Counted from the first letter of the stretch, positions 36,108 through 47,697 are shown. The stretch is DNA of 64,000 nucleotides from Cryptomeria japonica (GCF_030272615.1 NC_081406.1:243219218-243283217), one strand, 5' to 3'. The notes: a model not told the origin generated them from the letters alone. Made by a program: numbers and translations.

Positions 36108-36897
36108 TGTTAGGATTCCCAAAGATACTAAGAGGAGGGGGGGGGTGAATCAATATCTTAATAGTTTGTTAATTTACTTGAATTTAAAACATGAAAAGCA
36201 TATCAATACTGTGTACCGATAAACAGAAATAGTGCAGTAAACAAGAATAACAACAACCACAAGAAAACACACCATAACACAGTAGTTTAACGAGGATATC
36301 CAGTGTGGGAAAAACCTCGGTGGGATTTGTGACCCACAATATTCGCTTACTGAGCAATAAGTGAATATTACTCTTACAATAGGGGCTTGCACATGTAGGA
36401 AGGCCAAGTGCCTAGAGATCACTGCTCAATTACAAAATGGGAAGTCTCACTGACTTACAAAATGGATTATGTAAATCCAATGTCTTGTACTACTTCAAAA
36501 TAGCATCTACTATGCTAGATCCAGTACTGGTTTTAGCTCTACTTCATACATAAACCCTTAACCTATAATTAGCATATTAGGTCTGCCTTATTTCGCCTAT
36601 CCACTTTCTTACAAAATGTTCTATAATGATCTCATACATGTATGAGTCATTTTACAACTTGCCAAGTCAGCTTACAATGATTTTACAATTAATTACAAAA
36701 TATATTATAAACAAAATTCCTGTCGGCCTAGGTGCCGGTATACTTCCTTTCACTGTTGGTGTCCTGTGTGCCAATGTAGAGTCTGTCGTTGCTGGTGCCG
36801 GTAAATTGTCTTGCCGGTATCATATGATTGCAAGGTTGCCATCAATGACAAAACCTTCAATCACCTAAAATATCTCATTAGTGTGCATTTGCCAAAA
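36108..36897 (-). repeat. 5' LTR of C2
   Basis: On the minus strand it starts near 36897 (TTTTGGCAAATGCAC, with the expected TGTTGGC mutated) and ends AATCCTAACA at 36108. Inside, GATTCACCCCCCCCCC (minus) near 36150 and a CCGAGGTTTTTCCC..GGATATCCTCGTT block near 36320-36290 match LTR motifs of C1 and E3. The left end is exact, and the right end may be off by a few bases. Confidence 0.85.
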
Positions 36898-38675
36898 GGG
36901 ACAAGGCAGATCTTTGTTGAAAGGCACACATTTTTAAAGATTCCTCATCAAACTCATGTCCATAACCATGTAGATAATTGTGAAAACGGTGAACAAGAGT
37001 TTGTGGTTTATGTAGAGAAATTTTCTCTTATTTAAGATCTCTTTTTCGCTAGGTTTCTTCTTCTCAAGGCGACAATAGATGGATTTCTTGATATGCTCGA
37101 GGGATTTGATGATATGATGCATTTGTAAAATTTGTGGTGATTTGCTTGTTTAGATTGTTGTTAGTGTGTAGCTTGTTTCAAATGTTTGATTTCTTTGACA
37201 AGAAGACACGTCAAGAACACGAGCACATATAAATACTTCTTTTTCTTGATCTTTGGATTGAATTCGATGAAATGTGTATGTTCTAGGATCTTTTCAAATC
37301 CTCTATTTTTCACAGGTTTTTGAACAATCAAAATACAAATAAATCAGACTCTTGTATTGTCAAATAGGGTCATTCATAATATCATAGTCCACATCTTGGT
37401 ACTCCATTAGCTCAAATAGCCTTGTCACACCCTAGGGTGTGCCCCTTTTATGGCCTTTTGCTAGAAATTGAACTAAAGAGAATTGATTCTCAATTGGATC
37501 ATTTTCTTGGGAGATGTATGGTGAGTGTCTTGGGGATGGATTCTTCCCCACCCTTGCACTATGATATTATAAATGTTTAGATAGATGACTCAGTTTGGCC
37601 TCTACTTTTAAAGTTCATAGTAAGGGTTCTATTCGGTGCATCAATGATAAACTCCCTCAAGAGGCTTTCCAACATTTAGAACAAAGGCTTTACGTATCAC
37701 AAGGATACTAGGGGAAGGATATCAATGAACACTATTGTGGGATGTGATTTTCATCACAATCCACATTTGATTATAGTGGGTTGGAATAGTTGGTGTTAGT
37801 CGTTCCCCACTTAGGATGTTCCCCTCTCACCAACCTTATGGGCTTTTTGGCAGGGCGGGCATGTTAAAAAAATTATTCTAATTTGTAAAAATTGAAAGTG
37901 AGTTTGGCGTTTTGATCACCCAATGAAGGGGAGAGCATGAACCTATCACAAGACAAAGAAGACATGATTTGTTATTTTATCCCTTCATTGCAATGTGATT
38001 TAATTGCTACTTGGAGATGTTGCTCCAACAAACATGGTGTTCTTTTTTTTTAACGAAGATAGAAAAATGAAGTGTTCTTTTTAAACCCTCAAATTGTAAT
38101 GCTTTGAACTTTGAATTTTATTTTTGAAAAAAAACCTTGCAAGAATGAAAATATGGCTTGTTCTTTTCACCTTGCAAAAATGAAGTGTGAGTTGTTCTTT
38201 TTCCCCTTTTGTAAGAAATGAAATTTGTTTGTTCTTTTTATATTACACCAAGATAAGTGTGATCTACTTGCAAAAATTAAAGGTTTTATTTTTTGTTCTT
38301 TTTAACCTTTTGCAAGAAATGAAAGATGAGATTTTTTTAAGCACCAAAGAAAAAGAATGAAATTCTTTTTAGAGTGCACCAAAAAGAAATGTGTGATTAT
38401 TTTTAAGACTTTTGCAAAAGGAAAGGTGAATTATTTTTAAGTCCCTTTGTAACAAAAAAGAAAACTTTGAAACAAAAGTCAATTAAAATAAATCTAACTC
38501 CCTTGAACCTACAAGAAACATTAGCACGTGCAAAACCTTTGAAAAATTAGTCTACATTGTAGGCTCACAAGCCTAGAATTTTCTTTTGTGTTACACAAAT
38601 TAGCTCTTTGCCTATTACAAAAGCATCAAAATAGAGAACAATAGCGCTAAAACTAAGACAAAAGTGCTACAACAT
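36898..38675 (-). other. Gypsy 5' leader between C2 and C1
   Basis: No supported gene. The stretch joins the gypsy primer-site side (46441-46224) to gag, interrupted by the two copia-type insertions. It has weak frames only (for example 37122-36934 on the minus strand). The C1-proximal 450 bases hold a degenerate tandem array, annotated separately. Around 38610-38675, repeats of the type ACAAAAGTGCTAAA run up to the C1 insertion and resume beyond it at 46224. Confidence 0.6.
38030..38480. repeat. Degenerate tandem array in the gypsy leader
   Basis: Seven or eight imperfect units of about 50-65 bases are built from GTTCTTTTT, CCTTTTGCAAGAAATGAA and related words. Copies are seen near 38038, 38092, 38160, 38190, 38232, 38300, 38365 and 38405. 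The array lies in the untranslated leader of the gypsy element. Its significance is unknown. Confidence 0.6.
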
Positions 38676-38680
38676 TACAA

Positions 38681-40267
38681 TGTTGGCATTATGTGAACGG
38701 GTATGAAGACATAATGATATTGTATGTTGTCATTGATGTCAATATTTGACATGACATGAACCGGCACATGTGACATGTGAGAAGAGAGAAACAACATATA
38801 TATATATGAACCGGTATATATGCCAAAGTGAAGTGGTATATTTGTTCAAGATGAACCGACATGTCAAGATGAATCGGCATGCAGTTATGGGAACCGGCAC
38901 ATGGAAGCATTGTATGACTATTGGTTGGTAGGTAGTTTCCACTTCAGGATTTTCGGTTGGAGTACCTCAAGCCCGTGTAACTCAATTGGTGATCTTTGTG
39001 TGATGAGTTATCAGTATAACAAAGAACAGATTGTGTTGCCACGTAAACCCTGTGCCTATGAAGGATCTTGCATGAAGAAGACTATCCCTATCTACCTTGG
39101 GAATGTGCGAAGTTTGTCAAACGGTGATAACGCGTGATGGGTTATTAGCCGCCATGAAATTGGTGGATAATGGACAATGGAGAATGTCTTGAGATCAATT
39201 CAAGAGTGTTGCATTTAATGCAATATGATTCAACGGTCAGGATTGAACCATTTGAATTGCTTAACCTAACAGGTTTAGGGTTTAGGGTTTTTGCTACCGA
39301 CCTGTTTGTTTCCTATAAGGTCGATGTTATGTCTCTTTCTAAGGTCGTTGGCAAAAGTTGTATGAGTGTATCCAAGGGAAGTGATACGTGATTCTTTCCA
39401 TACCAAAGGAGAGAAGAGATACCTGCAAAGTAAATGTGTAGAAGGTGAAGAGGAGCCAAAATGGATTTGCATTAGCATTGAGTGTTGTTACCAGATCATT
39501 GTAATTCCTGTTGATCTTTAACCACTTCAACAGTTGTGAAATCCCTTAATAGGGTAGCCTTAACCGACTTGATACAAATCCCTTAACAGGGTAACTTGAA
39601 GTTATTGAGTTCTAGGAAGCTATAGAGCTCTGGAGATCCTTTAGCTATTGAGTTCTTGAAATCCTCTAACAAGGTAACCCTAACTAGGTTTAACCCTTAA
39701 CCGGGTATTATAGCCATCCCTTAATCAGGTGATCCCTAATAGGATCGGTTCTTAGCAGAACCTATTGTAATGTCTTTAACCGGACAAGACTCCTAATAGA
39801 GTGGACTTCTAAAGAGTTCAAAAAGCAGCTTGTGGGTATTCATCCCCACCGTGGTTTTTTCCAGTTGGGTTTCCACGTGAAAAATATGTGTGTCATGTGT
39901 GATGCTTTTATCTTGTGATGCTTTGTTATTACCCATTGAGCATATGATGGTTCTGTGTTTTATGCCTATCTATAAAACATATTGAACTAACTATTGTGAA
40001 GATCTGATGATAGTTTACCTGTTTATACATGAGGGTGTAATGGTACTATAGTATTGAGCTAAGAGGAAAGCTTAGTGAGCAACTAGTTTATGATTGTTTC
40101 AGTTGTTCTGAGTCCTACCGGTTGCACTCTGTTTTAACCAGAGTCACAACTTGTCAGTCACTAGGAGTATTTGCTGACAAACCGGTTTTGGATAGTATTT
40201 TGCCTGTACTGATTCACCCCCCCTCTCAGTACTAGTTTGGTACTCTTCGTTCATCATTGAGTTATCA
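38681..40267 (+). repeat. 5' LTR of C1
   Basis: The LTR runs from TGTTGGCATTATGTG to GAGTTATCA, 1587 bp. It contains three head-to-tail TTTAGGG units at about 39271-39291, a CCGTGGTTTTTTCC..TTGGGTTTCCACGTG block near 39850, and GATTCACCCCCCC near 40212, close to the 3' end. The TA run at 38796-38807 is short compared with the 3' LTR. Confidence 0.95.
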
Positions 40268-40269
40268 AT

Positions 40270-40281
40270 TGGTATTAGAGC
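40270..40281 (+). other. Primer binding site of C1
   Basis: TGGTATTAGAGC lies two bases after the LTR end. It matches the initiator-Met primer site TGGTATCAGAGC with one C-to-T change. Confidence 0.9.
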
Positions 40282-40336
40282 ACTCTAGTTCCTCTGTGTT
40301 GTAAGCTTAACCGCTTGAGGTAAAGATCCTAGTCAA

Positions 40337-41210
40337 ATGATGAAGAGGGAAGGTCCAAAGTTTAACAGGAAAAATTTTGGTATATGGAAAGATAGGATGA
40401 AGATATTCATCAGAAGCATGGGTGCTCAACACTGGAGTTATTTTGAGAATGTCTATGTTGTCCCTACGGGTACTCTCACCGATGACCAAAAAAGAGAGAT
40501 ACAAGAAAATGGGCAAGTCATGGAAGCCCTTATTAGTAGTCTATCTGACATTGAGTTTATTGATGTTCAGGACAAGGTAAATCCCAAAGAGGTATGGGAT
40601 GCTCTTGAAAATATCTATGGTGGTGATGAACATGTAAAATAGGCTAAGGAAGAAATCCTGAGAGGGAAGTTTGAAGATATGCAGATGGTTGAAGGTGAGA
40701 CCATTCAGCGGTATGGAATAAGAATCAAAACAGTTGTTGGAGAAATCAAGAGTGTAGGTGGTAAAATAGAAGATTCCACTGTGGTAAGCAAAGTCCTAAG
40801 ATCCCTGTTGCCGGTCTATGCAATAAGGGTTGCTGCTATTCAGGAGCTGAGATCAATAGACAAGTCTAAGGTATCCTTGGACTCCATCATAGCCAAGTTG
40901 ATAGCCTATGAGCTAAATAGTTTTGATGGCAGTGTTCAAAAGACTGAATCAACATTTAAAGCTTTTGCTATACCATCCAGAAAAGAAAAAGAAGCTAGCA
41001 CTAGTGGTGAACCTAGACAAAGCAGAGAAATGAATAATGAGGAGATTTTGGTACCAGTAAATACAAAGGTAAGCTACCTTTGAAATGCTTCTCTTGTAAC
41101 CGGATAGGACATATTGCTATAAACTGTCCAAATGGCGATAACAAGGACAAACCAGAAAGGCTTAGGAAATTCAAAGGAGGAAACCAGAGAAACTGTTTTG
41201 TGGCAGTTGA
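40337..41210 (+). pseudogene. C1 gag
   Basis: The frame begins at the ATG at 40337 (MMKREGPKFNRKNFGIWKDRM), the copia gag start region with a conserved Trp after F-G. It passes a TAG at 40640 where Gln is expected, then EEILRGKFEDMQMVEGE and LRSLLPVYAIRVAAIQEL, the usual gag core. A one-base shift near 41045 moves the frame. The zinc knuckle CFSCNRIGHIAINC follows at 41086-41127. Gag builds the particle and packages RNA. The pieces are well preserved, but the single protein is no longer encoded. Confidence 0.9.
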
Positions 41211-44200
41211 TGAAGGTGTCACAGATGAAGAATCAGAGGATGAAGAAAATGAAGATATTGTGTTTGTTGCTGTGAAAGAAGATGTGTTAGACAAGAAGGC
41301 TCTTGTCTCTCGGTTTGATAATTCCAATGAGTGGATCATTCAAAGTGGTTGTTCTCACCATATGACTGGTGACCAGAGAAAGTTTCTATCCTTGGAGGAG
41401 TATGATGGTGGTGTGGTTCACTTTGACAATGATGCACCATGCATGGTCAAAGGCAGAGGGTCCATCTCTCTAAATAGAAAGAGTAGTGCCGACAATGTGT
41501 ACTGGGTTGATGGCCTCAAACAACCTTCTGAGTGTTGCCCAACTGAATGACAGTGGCCTCACTCTAGAATTCAAGAATGGAGTCTGTAGAATCAAAGGAA
41601 AAGATGGTGAATTGGTGGCCACCGACATGCAGACCAAAGGCAACCTATTTCATCTAAATGCAAATATAAATACATGTCTTATGGCCAAGTTTGATGATAG
41701 CTGGATATGACATAGGAGACTCTGCCATGTAAACTTTGATAACATTGTGAAGGCTAGTAAGATCAAGGCAGTTAGAGGGTTGTCGGTGCTAAGCAAACCA
41801 GATAATACCTTGTGCAAAGAGTGTCAATTGGGGAAAATGTCTTCCTCAACCTTTAAATGTAAATCTTTCACTGCTGACAACTTGCTTGATCTTGTGCATA
41901 CTGATTTGTGTGGTCCTATGAAAACTAGAAGTGTGTAGGGTGATAGGTACTTCATGATTCTCACTAATGACTGCTCAAGGATGATGTGGGTCACATTCTT
42001 GAAAGACAAGTCTGAAGCCTTTGTGAAATTCAAAGCTTTTAGAGCATTAGTGGAGAAGGAAAGCGGTAAAAGGATCAAATGTCTTAGAACTGATCAAGGA
42101 GGGGAATTCAATTCTGGTGAATTCAACAAGTATTGTGAAGAATTTGGCATCAAGAGACAATTGTCTGCCCCCCGAACTCCACAACAGAATGGCCTAACAA
42201 AAAGGAATAATCGGACTATGGTTGAAGTAGCTAGAACCATGTTGATTCAAGGGAAGGTAGATCACACCTTTTGGAGAGAAGCAGTGAGCACTGTAGTCTA
42301 CACAATGAACTGGGTACTTATCAAGAAAGGTAAGGACAAAACTCCTTATGAGCATTGGACCGGTAAGACACCTGTGGTTAGCTACTTTAGGGTATTTGGT
42401 AGCAAATGTTACATCAAGAGGAGTGAACATTAGGGCAAATTTGAAGCTAAATGTGATGAGGGAATATTCCTAGGATATTCCACCAAGAGTAAAGCTCTCA
42501 AGTGCTACAACAATAGGACTTAGAGAATTATGGAAAGTATCAATGTAAGAGTTGATGAATCCTCTGAGAAAACTGAGGAAACCGACAGTGAGCAAGTTGT
42601 AAATGAATCGGTTGCAACCTTCTGGGAACCGGTTGTTAGTCAACCAAGTACCAGTAACAGTGTTCCTGAACCGGTGAATGCTGATACTGATGAAGATGAG
42701 GATGAAGAGGAGAAGCAAGAAAAACCAGTCAAGACCATTCCTCGGTATGTCAAGCTGAATCATGATCCTAAGCAGATCATAGGAGATAAGGATGCAGGAA
42801 TCCTTACAAGAAGAAAGATCAGAGAAAACTCATGTATGATCTTTGAATTTGAGCCTAAATCATTGAAAGAGGCTCATAAAGATGAAGAATGGATCAAGGC
42901 AATGGAAGAGGAACTTGACCCGATAGAGAAAAATGGTACATGGTCCTTGGTACCCAGACTGGAGCATAAAAATGTCATTGGCACCAAATGGGTGTTCAGA
43001 AACAAGCTGAATGAGGATGGCACAATGATTAGGAATAAAGCCAGATTAGTGTGCAAAGGATATGCTCAAGAAGAAGGAGAAGACTATGGAGAAACCTTTG
43101 CTCCTGTAGCTAGATTGGAAGGAGTTCATATGCTTCTTGCATATGCAACTTTTAAAGGGTTCAAAGCATATCAAATGGATGTAAAATCTGCATTTCTAAA
43201 TGGTGTACTTGAAGAAGAGGTGTATATTGAGCAACCAGATGGGTTTGCCCTATCTGAAGACAATGACATGGTATGCCAACTACATAAAGCCTTATATTGT
43301 CTAAAGCAAGCACCTAGGGCTTGGTATGAGCGCCTACATTCCCATCTTGTGAAGATTGGATTTGAAAGAACAAGTGAAGATTGCAATATCTACTTGAAGT
43401 CTGAAGGAGATCAAATCCTGATCTATGAGGTTTTTGTTGATGACATTATCTTTGGTGGAGATGACAAGATGAGTCATGAGTTTGTTGATGAGATGAAGAA
43501 AGAGTTTGAAATGTCACTCATAGAGGAGATTAAGTCCTTCATTGGACTACAGATCCAGTAGATGAAAGATGGAATCTTTATCACTCAGTCTAAATATGTC
43601 AAAGAGGTGTTGAAGACCTTTGGCATGGAAGATAGCAAACCGGTTGGTACACTGATGGTGACCGGTTGCAAATTGTCAAAAGAGGATGATTCTGCACTGG
43701 TTGATGAGAAGGAATATCGATCAATGATTGGTAAGTTGCATTATGTAGTGCATAGCAGACCGGATATTGCACATGCAGTTGACATTACTGCAAGGTTCCA
43801 GAAAAGTCCAAGAGAATCCCACTTGGTTGCAGTCAAGCGGATTCTTAGGTATCTAAAGGGAACAGTTGACTATGGATTGTGGTACCCATACAACAATGAT
43901 TTCATTCTGAAAGTATTCACAGATGCTGATTGGGTAGGTAATGTGGATGATCAGAAAAGCACAACCGGTGGTGCATTCTTTCTCGATGGTAGATTGGTCT
44001 CATGGATGAGTAAAAAGCAGAGTTGTATCTCTTAGTCTACAACGGAAGCAGAGTATGTTACAGCCTTCATGAACTGTACTCAAACAATCTGGATGAAGCA
44101 TGTTTTAAATGGCTTTAAAATCCCTATATTTGAACCAGTAAGTATATTCTGTGATAACACAAGTGCTATCAATATTTCAAAGAATCCAGTTTTACATTCT

Positions 44201-44372
44201 AGAACCAAACATTTTGAGCTTAAGTATCATTTCTTGAGGGAAAAGGTTCAGAATAAAGAGATTGCACTGGAACATGTTTCCAGTAAGGAGTAGTTAGCAG
44301 ACATATTCACCAAGCCTCTCCCAAAGACTACATTTGTGCATTTAAGAGGTGAATTGGGGGTATTGCCCCTTT
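41211..44372 (+). pseudogene. C1 pol: protease, integrase, reverse transcriptase, RNase H
   Basis: The protease motif near 41330 reads WIIQSGCSHHMTG, with Gln in place of the catalytic Asp. A shift near 41525 leads to LLSVAQLNDSGL. Integrase (about 41710-42430) keeps H-x4-H and CKECQLG, LVHTDLCGP and LRTDQGGEF. The last catalytic Glu appears lost (QQNGLTKRNNRT). Reverse transcriptase (about 42860-43560) has [21 protein letters not shown] and FVDD near 43435. RNase H (about 43910-44330) has FTDADWVGN, STTEAEY, CDNTSAI and LADIFTKPL. Stops at 41938, 42523, 43559, 44033 and 44291 are TAG at expected Gln codons. The TGA at 41708 replaces an expected Trp. Confidence 0.93.
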
Positions 44373-44570
44373 AGGAGGTGAACTAAAAGTATTTGTTCCA
44401 CATCAGTCAAGTATTGCATAGTCAAATTTTTTGTTGATTGATGTGTCGAAGGGTGCTACTCCTCAGGGGGAGCAACATAATGGAACAGAGATGCTTGTGC
44501 CTCCACTTTGGCATTGTTGTCAAAGGGGGAGAAGATGTGAAGTGGAGAGATATCTTTGTATATTGCCATC

Positions 44571-44588
44571 AATGCCAAAGGGGGAGAT
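44571..44588 (+). other. Polypurine tract of C1, last of a repeated series
   Basis: AATGCCAAAGGGGGAGAT abuts the LTR start TGTCGGC at 44589. Similar purine runs lie upstream at about 44464 (TCAGGGGGAGCAAC) and 44520 (TCAAAGGGGGAGAAG). The last copy, with the preceding TTGCCATCAATG, is nearly identical to the PPTs of C2 and E3. Confidence 0.93.
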
Positions 44589-44700
44589 TGTCGGCATTAT
44601 GTGAACCGGTATGAAGACATAATGATATTGTATGTTGTCATTGATGTCAATATGTGACATGACATGAACCGGCACATGTGACATGTGAGAAGAGAGAACT

Positions 44701-44778
<78 letters not shown>

Positions 44779-46218
44779 CCGGTATATATGCCAAAGTGGA
44801 GTGGTATATTTGTTCAAGATGAACCGACATGCAGTTATGGGAACCGTCACATGGAAGCATTATATGACTACCGGTTGGTAGGTAGTTTCCACTTCAGGAT
44901 TTTCGGTTGGAGTACCTCAAGCCCATGTAACTCAATCAGTGATCTTTGTGTGATGAGTTAGCAGTATAATGGAGAACAGATCGTGTTGCCACGTAAGCCC
45001 TGTGCATGTGAAGGATCTTGCATGAAGAAGACTATCCCTATCTACCTTGGGAATGTACGAAGTTTGTCAAACGGTGATAACGCGTGATGGGTTATCAGCC
45101 GCCATGAAATCGGTGGATAATGGATGATGGAGAATGTCTTGAGATCGATTCAAGAGTGTTGCATTTAATGCAATATGATTCAACGGTCAGGATTGAACCA
45201 TTTGAATTGCTTAACCTAACAGGTTTAGGGTTTAGGGTTTTTGCTACCGACCTGTCTATTTCCTATAAGGTCGATGTTGTGTCTCTTTCTAAGGTCGTTG
45301 GCAAAAGTTGTATGAGTGTATCCAAGGGAAGTGATACGTGATTCTTTCCAGACCAAAGGAGAGAAGAGATACATGCAAAGTAAATGTACAGAAGGTGAAG
45401 ATGAGCCAAAACGGATCTGCATTAGCATTGAGTGCTGTTACCAGATCATTGTAATTCGTGTTGATCTTTAACCACTTCAACAGTTGTGAAATCCCTTAAT
45501 AGGGTAGCCTTAACTAGCTTGATACAAATCCCTTAATAGGGTAACTTGAAGTTATTGAGTTTTGGGAAGCTATAGAGCTCTGGAGATCCTTTAGCTATTG
45601 AGTTCTTGAAATCCTCTAACAAGGTAACCCTAACCGGGTTTAACCCTTAACCAGGTATTATAGCCATCCCTTAACTGGGTGATCCCTAACAGGATCGGTT
45701 CTTAGCATAACCTATTGTAATGTCTTTAACCGGACAAGGCTCCTAACAAAGTAGACTTCTAAAGAGTTCAAAAAGCAGCTTGTGGGTATTCATCCCCACC
45801 GTGGTTTTTCTCAGTTGGGTTTCCACGTGAAAAATATGTGTGTCATGTGTGATTCTTTTATCTTGTGATGCTTTGTTATTACCTGTTGAGCATATGATGG
45901 TTCTGTGTTTTATGCCTATCTATAAAACATATTGAACTAACTATTGTGAAGATCTGAGGATAGTTTACTTGTTTATGCATGAGGGTGTAATGGTACTATA
46001 GTATTGAGCTAAGAGGAAAGCTTAGTGAGTAACCGGTTTATGATTGTTTCAGTTGTTCTAAGTCCTACCAGTTGCACTCTATTTTAACTAGAGTCACAAC
46101 TTGTCAATCACTTGGAGTATTTGTTGACAAACCGGTTTTGGATAGTATTTTGCCTGTACTGATTCACCCCCCCCTCTCAGTACCAGTTTGGTACTCTTCG
46201 TTCATCATTGAGTTATCA
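44589..46218 (+). repeat. 3' LTR of C1
   Basis: It runs from TGTCGGCATTATGTG to GAGTTATCA, 1630 bp, and matches 38681-40267. Most of the length difference is a TA microsatellite. A short segment present in the 5' LTR (about 38855-38875, an extra CGACATGTCAAGATGAAT) is missing. The TACAA duplication follows at 46219. Confidence 0.95.
44704..44775. repeat. (AT)n microsatellite
   Basis: This is an uninterrupted run of 36 AT units inside the 3' LTR of C1. The same place in the 5' LTR has only six. Since the LTRs were identical at insertion, the array expanded, or the other contracted, afterwards. Confidence 0.98.
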
Positions 46219-46223
46219 TACAA

Positions 46224-46441
46224 AAGCGTTGAAAGAAAGAACAAAAGCGCCAAAATATTACAATAGTGCTAATAGAAGTTACAAAAGGGCCGAAACCTGC
46301 ATAACAAAAGCACTAAACTGTGTGTCAAATGCACTAAAACGCGACCTCTGCATGGAAAATCTACAAGTTCAAAATTTTTAGTGAAAAATTTAACTTCTTA
46401 GTGTTGATGATGGGACTCAAGCCTAACGGTGGGTGCCAAAA
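46224..46441 (-). other. Gypsy leader start and primer binding site
   Basis: The minus strand immediately after the 5' LTR (46442) reads TTTTGGCACCCACCGTTAGG (46441-46422). A TGGCRCC-type start directly beside the LTR is the usual primer-site layout of plant gypsy elements. The exact tRNA was not determined. The remainder carries ACAAAAGCGCTAAA-like repeats continuing those left of C1. Confidence 0.75.
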
Positions 46442-47697
46442 TGATGCACATGAAGGGGAAATAAGCCAAAAAAAACCTCAAGAGTTAGTATGTTAATTTC
46501 GACCAAAACCAAAACAAATGAACTTCAAAACCTCCACATACATATCAAAAGAGATTAAAAAGCACACAAATGAAAGCAAAACAAATGAAAAGAAGAGAGA
46601 AGAGACTCCCTAAGATGCTCCCATTGTTCTCTTGTTGCCTCTCCCTTATTCTTCTCCTCTCCAAGATCCAAAGCTTGCTTGAGTGTAGCTCTTAATTTTT
46701 AGCATGAAGCCATGGATTCCAAATGAGGGATTGAATGCACAAACTAAAATTGCTATGCTATGAGAAAAATAAAGTAAAATGGTTATGCCACTATAGTAAC
46801 AATGCTCACAATGCTTCTCTTTTGCTTGAGGGTGAGGGTTCCTATAGGGAAAATGGGCAATTGAAGGGTCAAGATTGATTTGGCTTAACAAGAACTAGGA
46901 TTTCATGAGAGAGGCATGATCCTCAATCCATGTTTGCAACTTCTACCAATGCAATGGTGACAAGTGGCATCATGAGAGGGTTTGAGAGGAGGGGGAAGAA
47001 GCATTTAATGCTTGAGGAGACATGAGGGTAACCTCATGTGGCTGGGTTATTGGATAACGGATTTATCCAATGGGTAAACTCTTGTGCAAGGTTTGCCCAT
47101 GGTTAGGCTTTGGTTAAAGGGGACAAGACCCATGTAGGTTAACTTGTTGAAGAAGGAAAGCCTTTAAGACTTTGTAAGAGTCTTAAATGGGTGAGATGAT
47201 GGGTTGGGGGTTAATTTGGGATTAGGATTGTGCAAGTGATTAGAAAGGGGTTTAGGATAATTTAGAAGGGCTTAGAAGAATCTAGAAGAAGGTTAGTGAG
47301 AAAGTGGGTGAGGATTTATGGATTTTAATTAAAATAAAATTCATTTATTTCAAATAGTAGTGCAACTTGCATTTGTAGGATAATGCAAGTGGATGGGGGA
47401 TTTTATATAAATATTTGATTTATTTAAATGGGGAATTCTTTTAGGGATTTTAAATAAATGTTTAATTTATTTAAATGAGAGGAAAGGGGAATTAAATAAA
47501 TTTAATAATTTAATTAATATTTGGACTATAGTTAGTAATTTTAATTTAAATAAATTTATGGAATTTATTTAATTAAATTAGAAGAATAGGATTAAAATGA
47601 ATTAATTAAATGTGAATTTAATTAATAGAAGAACATTAGTGTATTAAACAAATATTCAATATTTATTTAATTTAGTGGACAGATTTATGTGTCTACA
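46442..47697 (-). repeat. 5' LTR of the gypsy element
   Basis: On the minus strand it begins TGTAGACACATAAATC at 47697 and ends CATGTGCATCA at 46442. It matches the 3' LTR at 19965-21158 and the solo LTR at 9562-10906. It is 1256 bp and keeps an AT-rich TTTATTTAAATG part that is reduced in the 3' LTR. The ACAAG duplication follows at 47698-47702. Confidence 0.93.

Larger units (their letters stand above)
31003..36897 (-). mobile_element. C2: pol-less copia-like LTR element nested in the gypsy
   Basis: On the minus strand the order is 5' LTR (36897-36108), initiator-Met tRNA primer site (36105-36094), gag-like zinc-knuckle ORF (36036-34924), a long second ORF (34617-31278), PPT (31096-31081) and a truncated 3' LTR (31080-31003). 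There is no integrase, reverse transcriptase or RNase H anywhere inside. Only about 300 bases separate the two ORFs, so pol was not simply overwritten. Most of the 3' LTR is lost, so no target duplication can be read. The neighbouring gypsy gag ends at the broken edge. LTR and PPT motifs match C1 and E3. Confidence 0.82.
38681..46218 (+). mobile_element. C1: full-length Ty1/copia retrotransposon nested in the gypsy
   Basis: Two 1.6-kb LTRs and a perfect duplication TACAA (38676-38680, 46219-46223) define the element. Between them are a primer site, gag with a CCHC knuckle, protease, integrase, reverse transcriptase, RNase H and a PPT, all on the plus strand in copia order. A 180-base LTR comparison (39181-39360 against 45121-45300) shows four differences, all transitions, so it is younger than its gypsy host. 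At least eight in-frame stops and two frameshifts make it defective. It is the only element with a pol among those sharing the C2/E3 LTR signals. Confidence 0.95.
19965..47697 (-). mobile_element. Tat-like Ty3/gypsy retrotransposon with three nested insertions
   Basis: The whole element is bounded by two homologous LTRs in the same orientation and a perfect 5-bp target duplication, ACAAG at 19960-19964 and 47698-47702. From right to left on the minus strand: 5' LTR, primer binding site, leader, gag, protease, G-patch-like linker, reverse transcriptase, RNase H, second (archaeal-type) RNase H, integrase, 3' region, PPT and 3' LTR. A second RNase H after the first is known from the Tat lineage of plant gypsy elements. 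Removing copia C1 (about 7.5 kb), pol-less C2 (about 5.9 kb) and a MITE (0.87 kb) leaves about 13.4 kb. All coding parts carry stops or frameshifts, so the copy is dead. Confidence 0.93.

Noticed and set aside
36108-36153. Start of the C2 gag at the first Met of the open frame (36153)
   Set aside because: The first 39 codons translate the LTR end and primer site. The Met at 36036 is the more natural start.
44597-44881. Tyr/Ile repeat peptides on both strands
   Set aside because: They are translations of the AT microsatellite in the C1 LTR.
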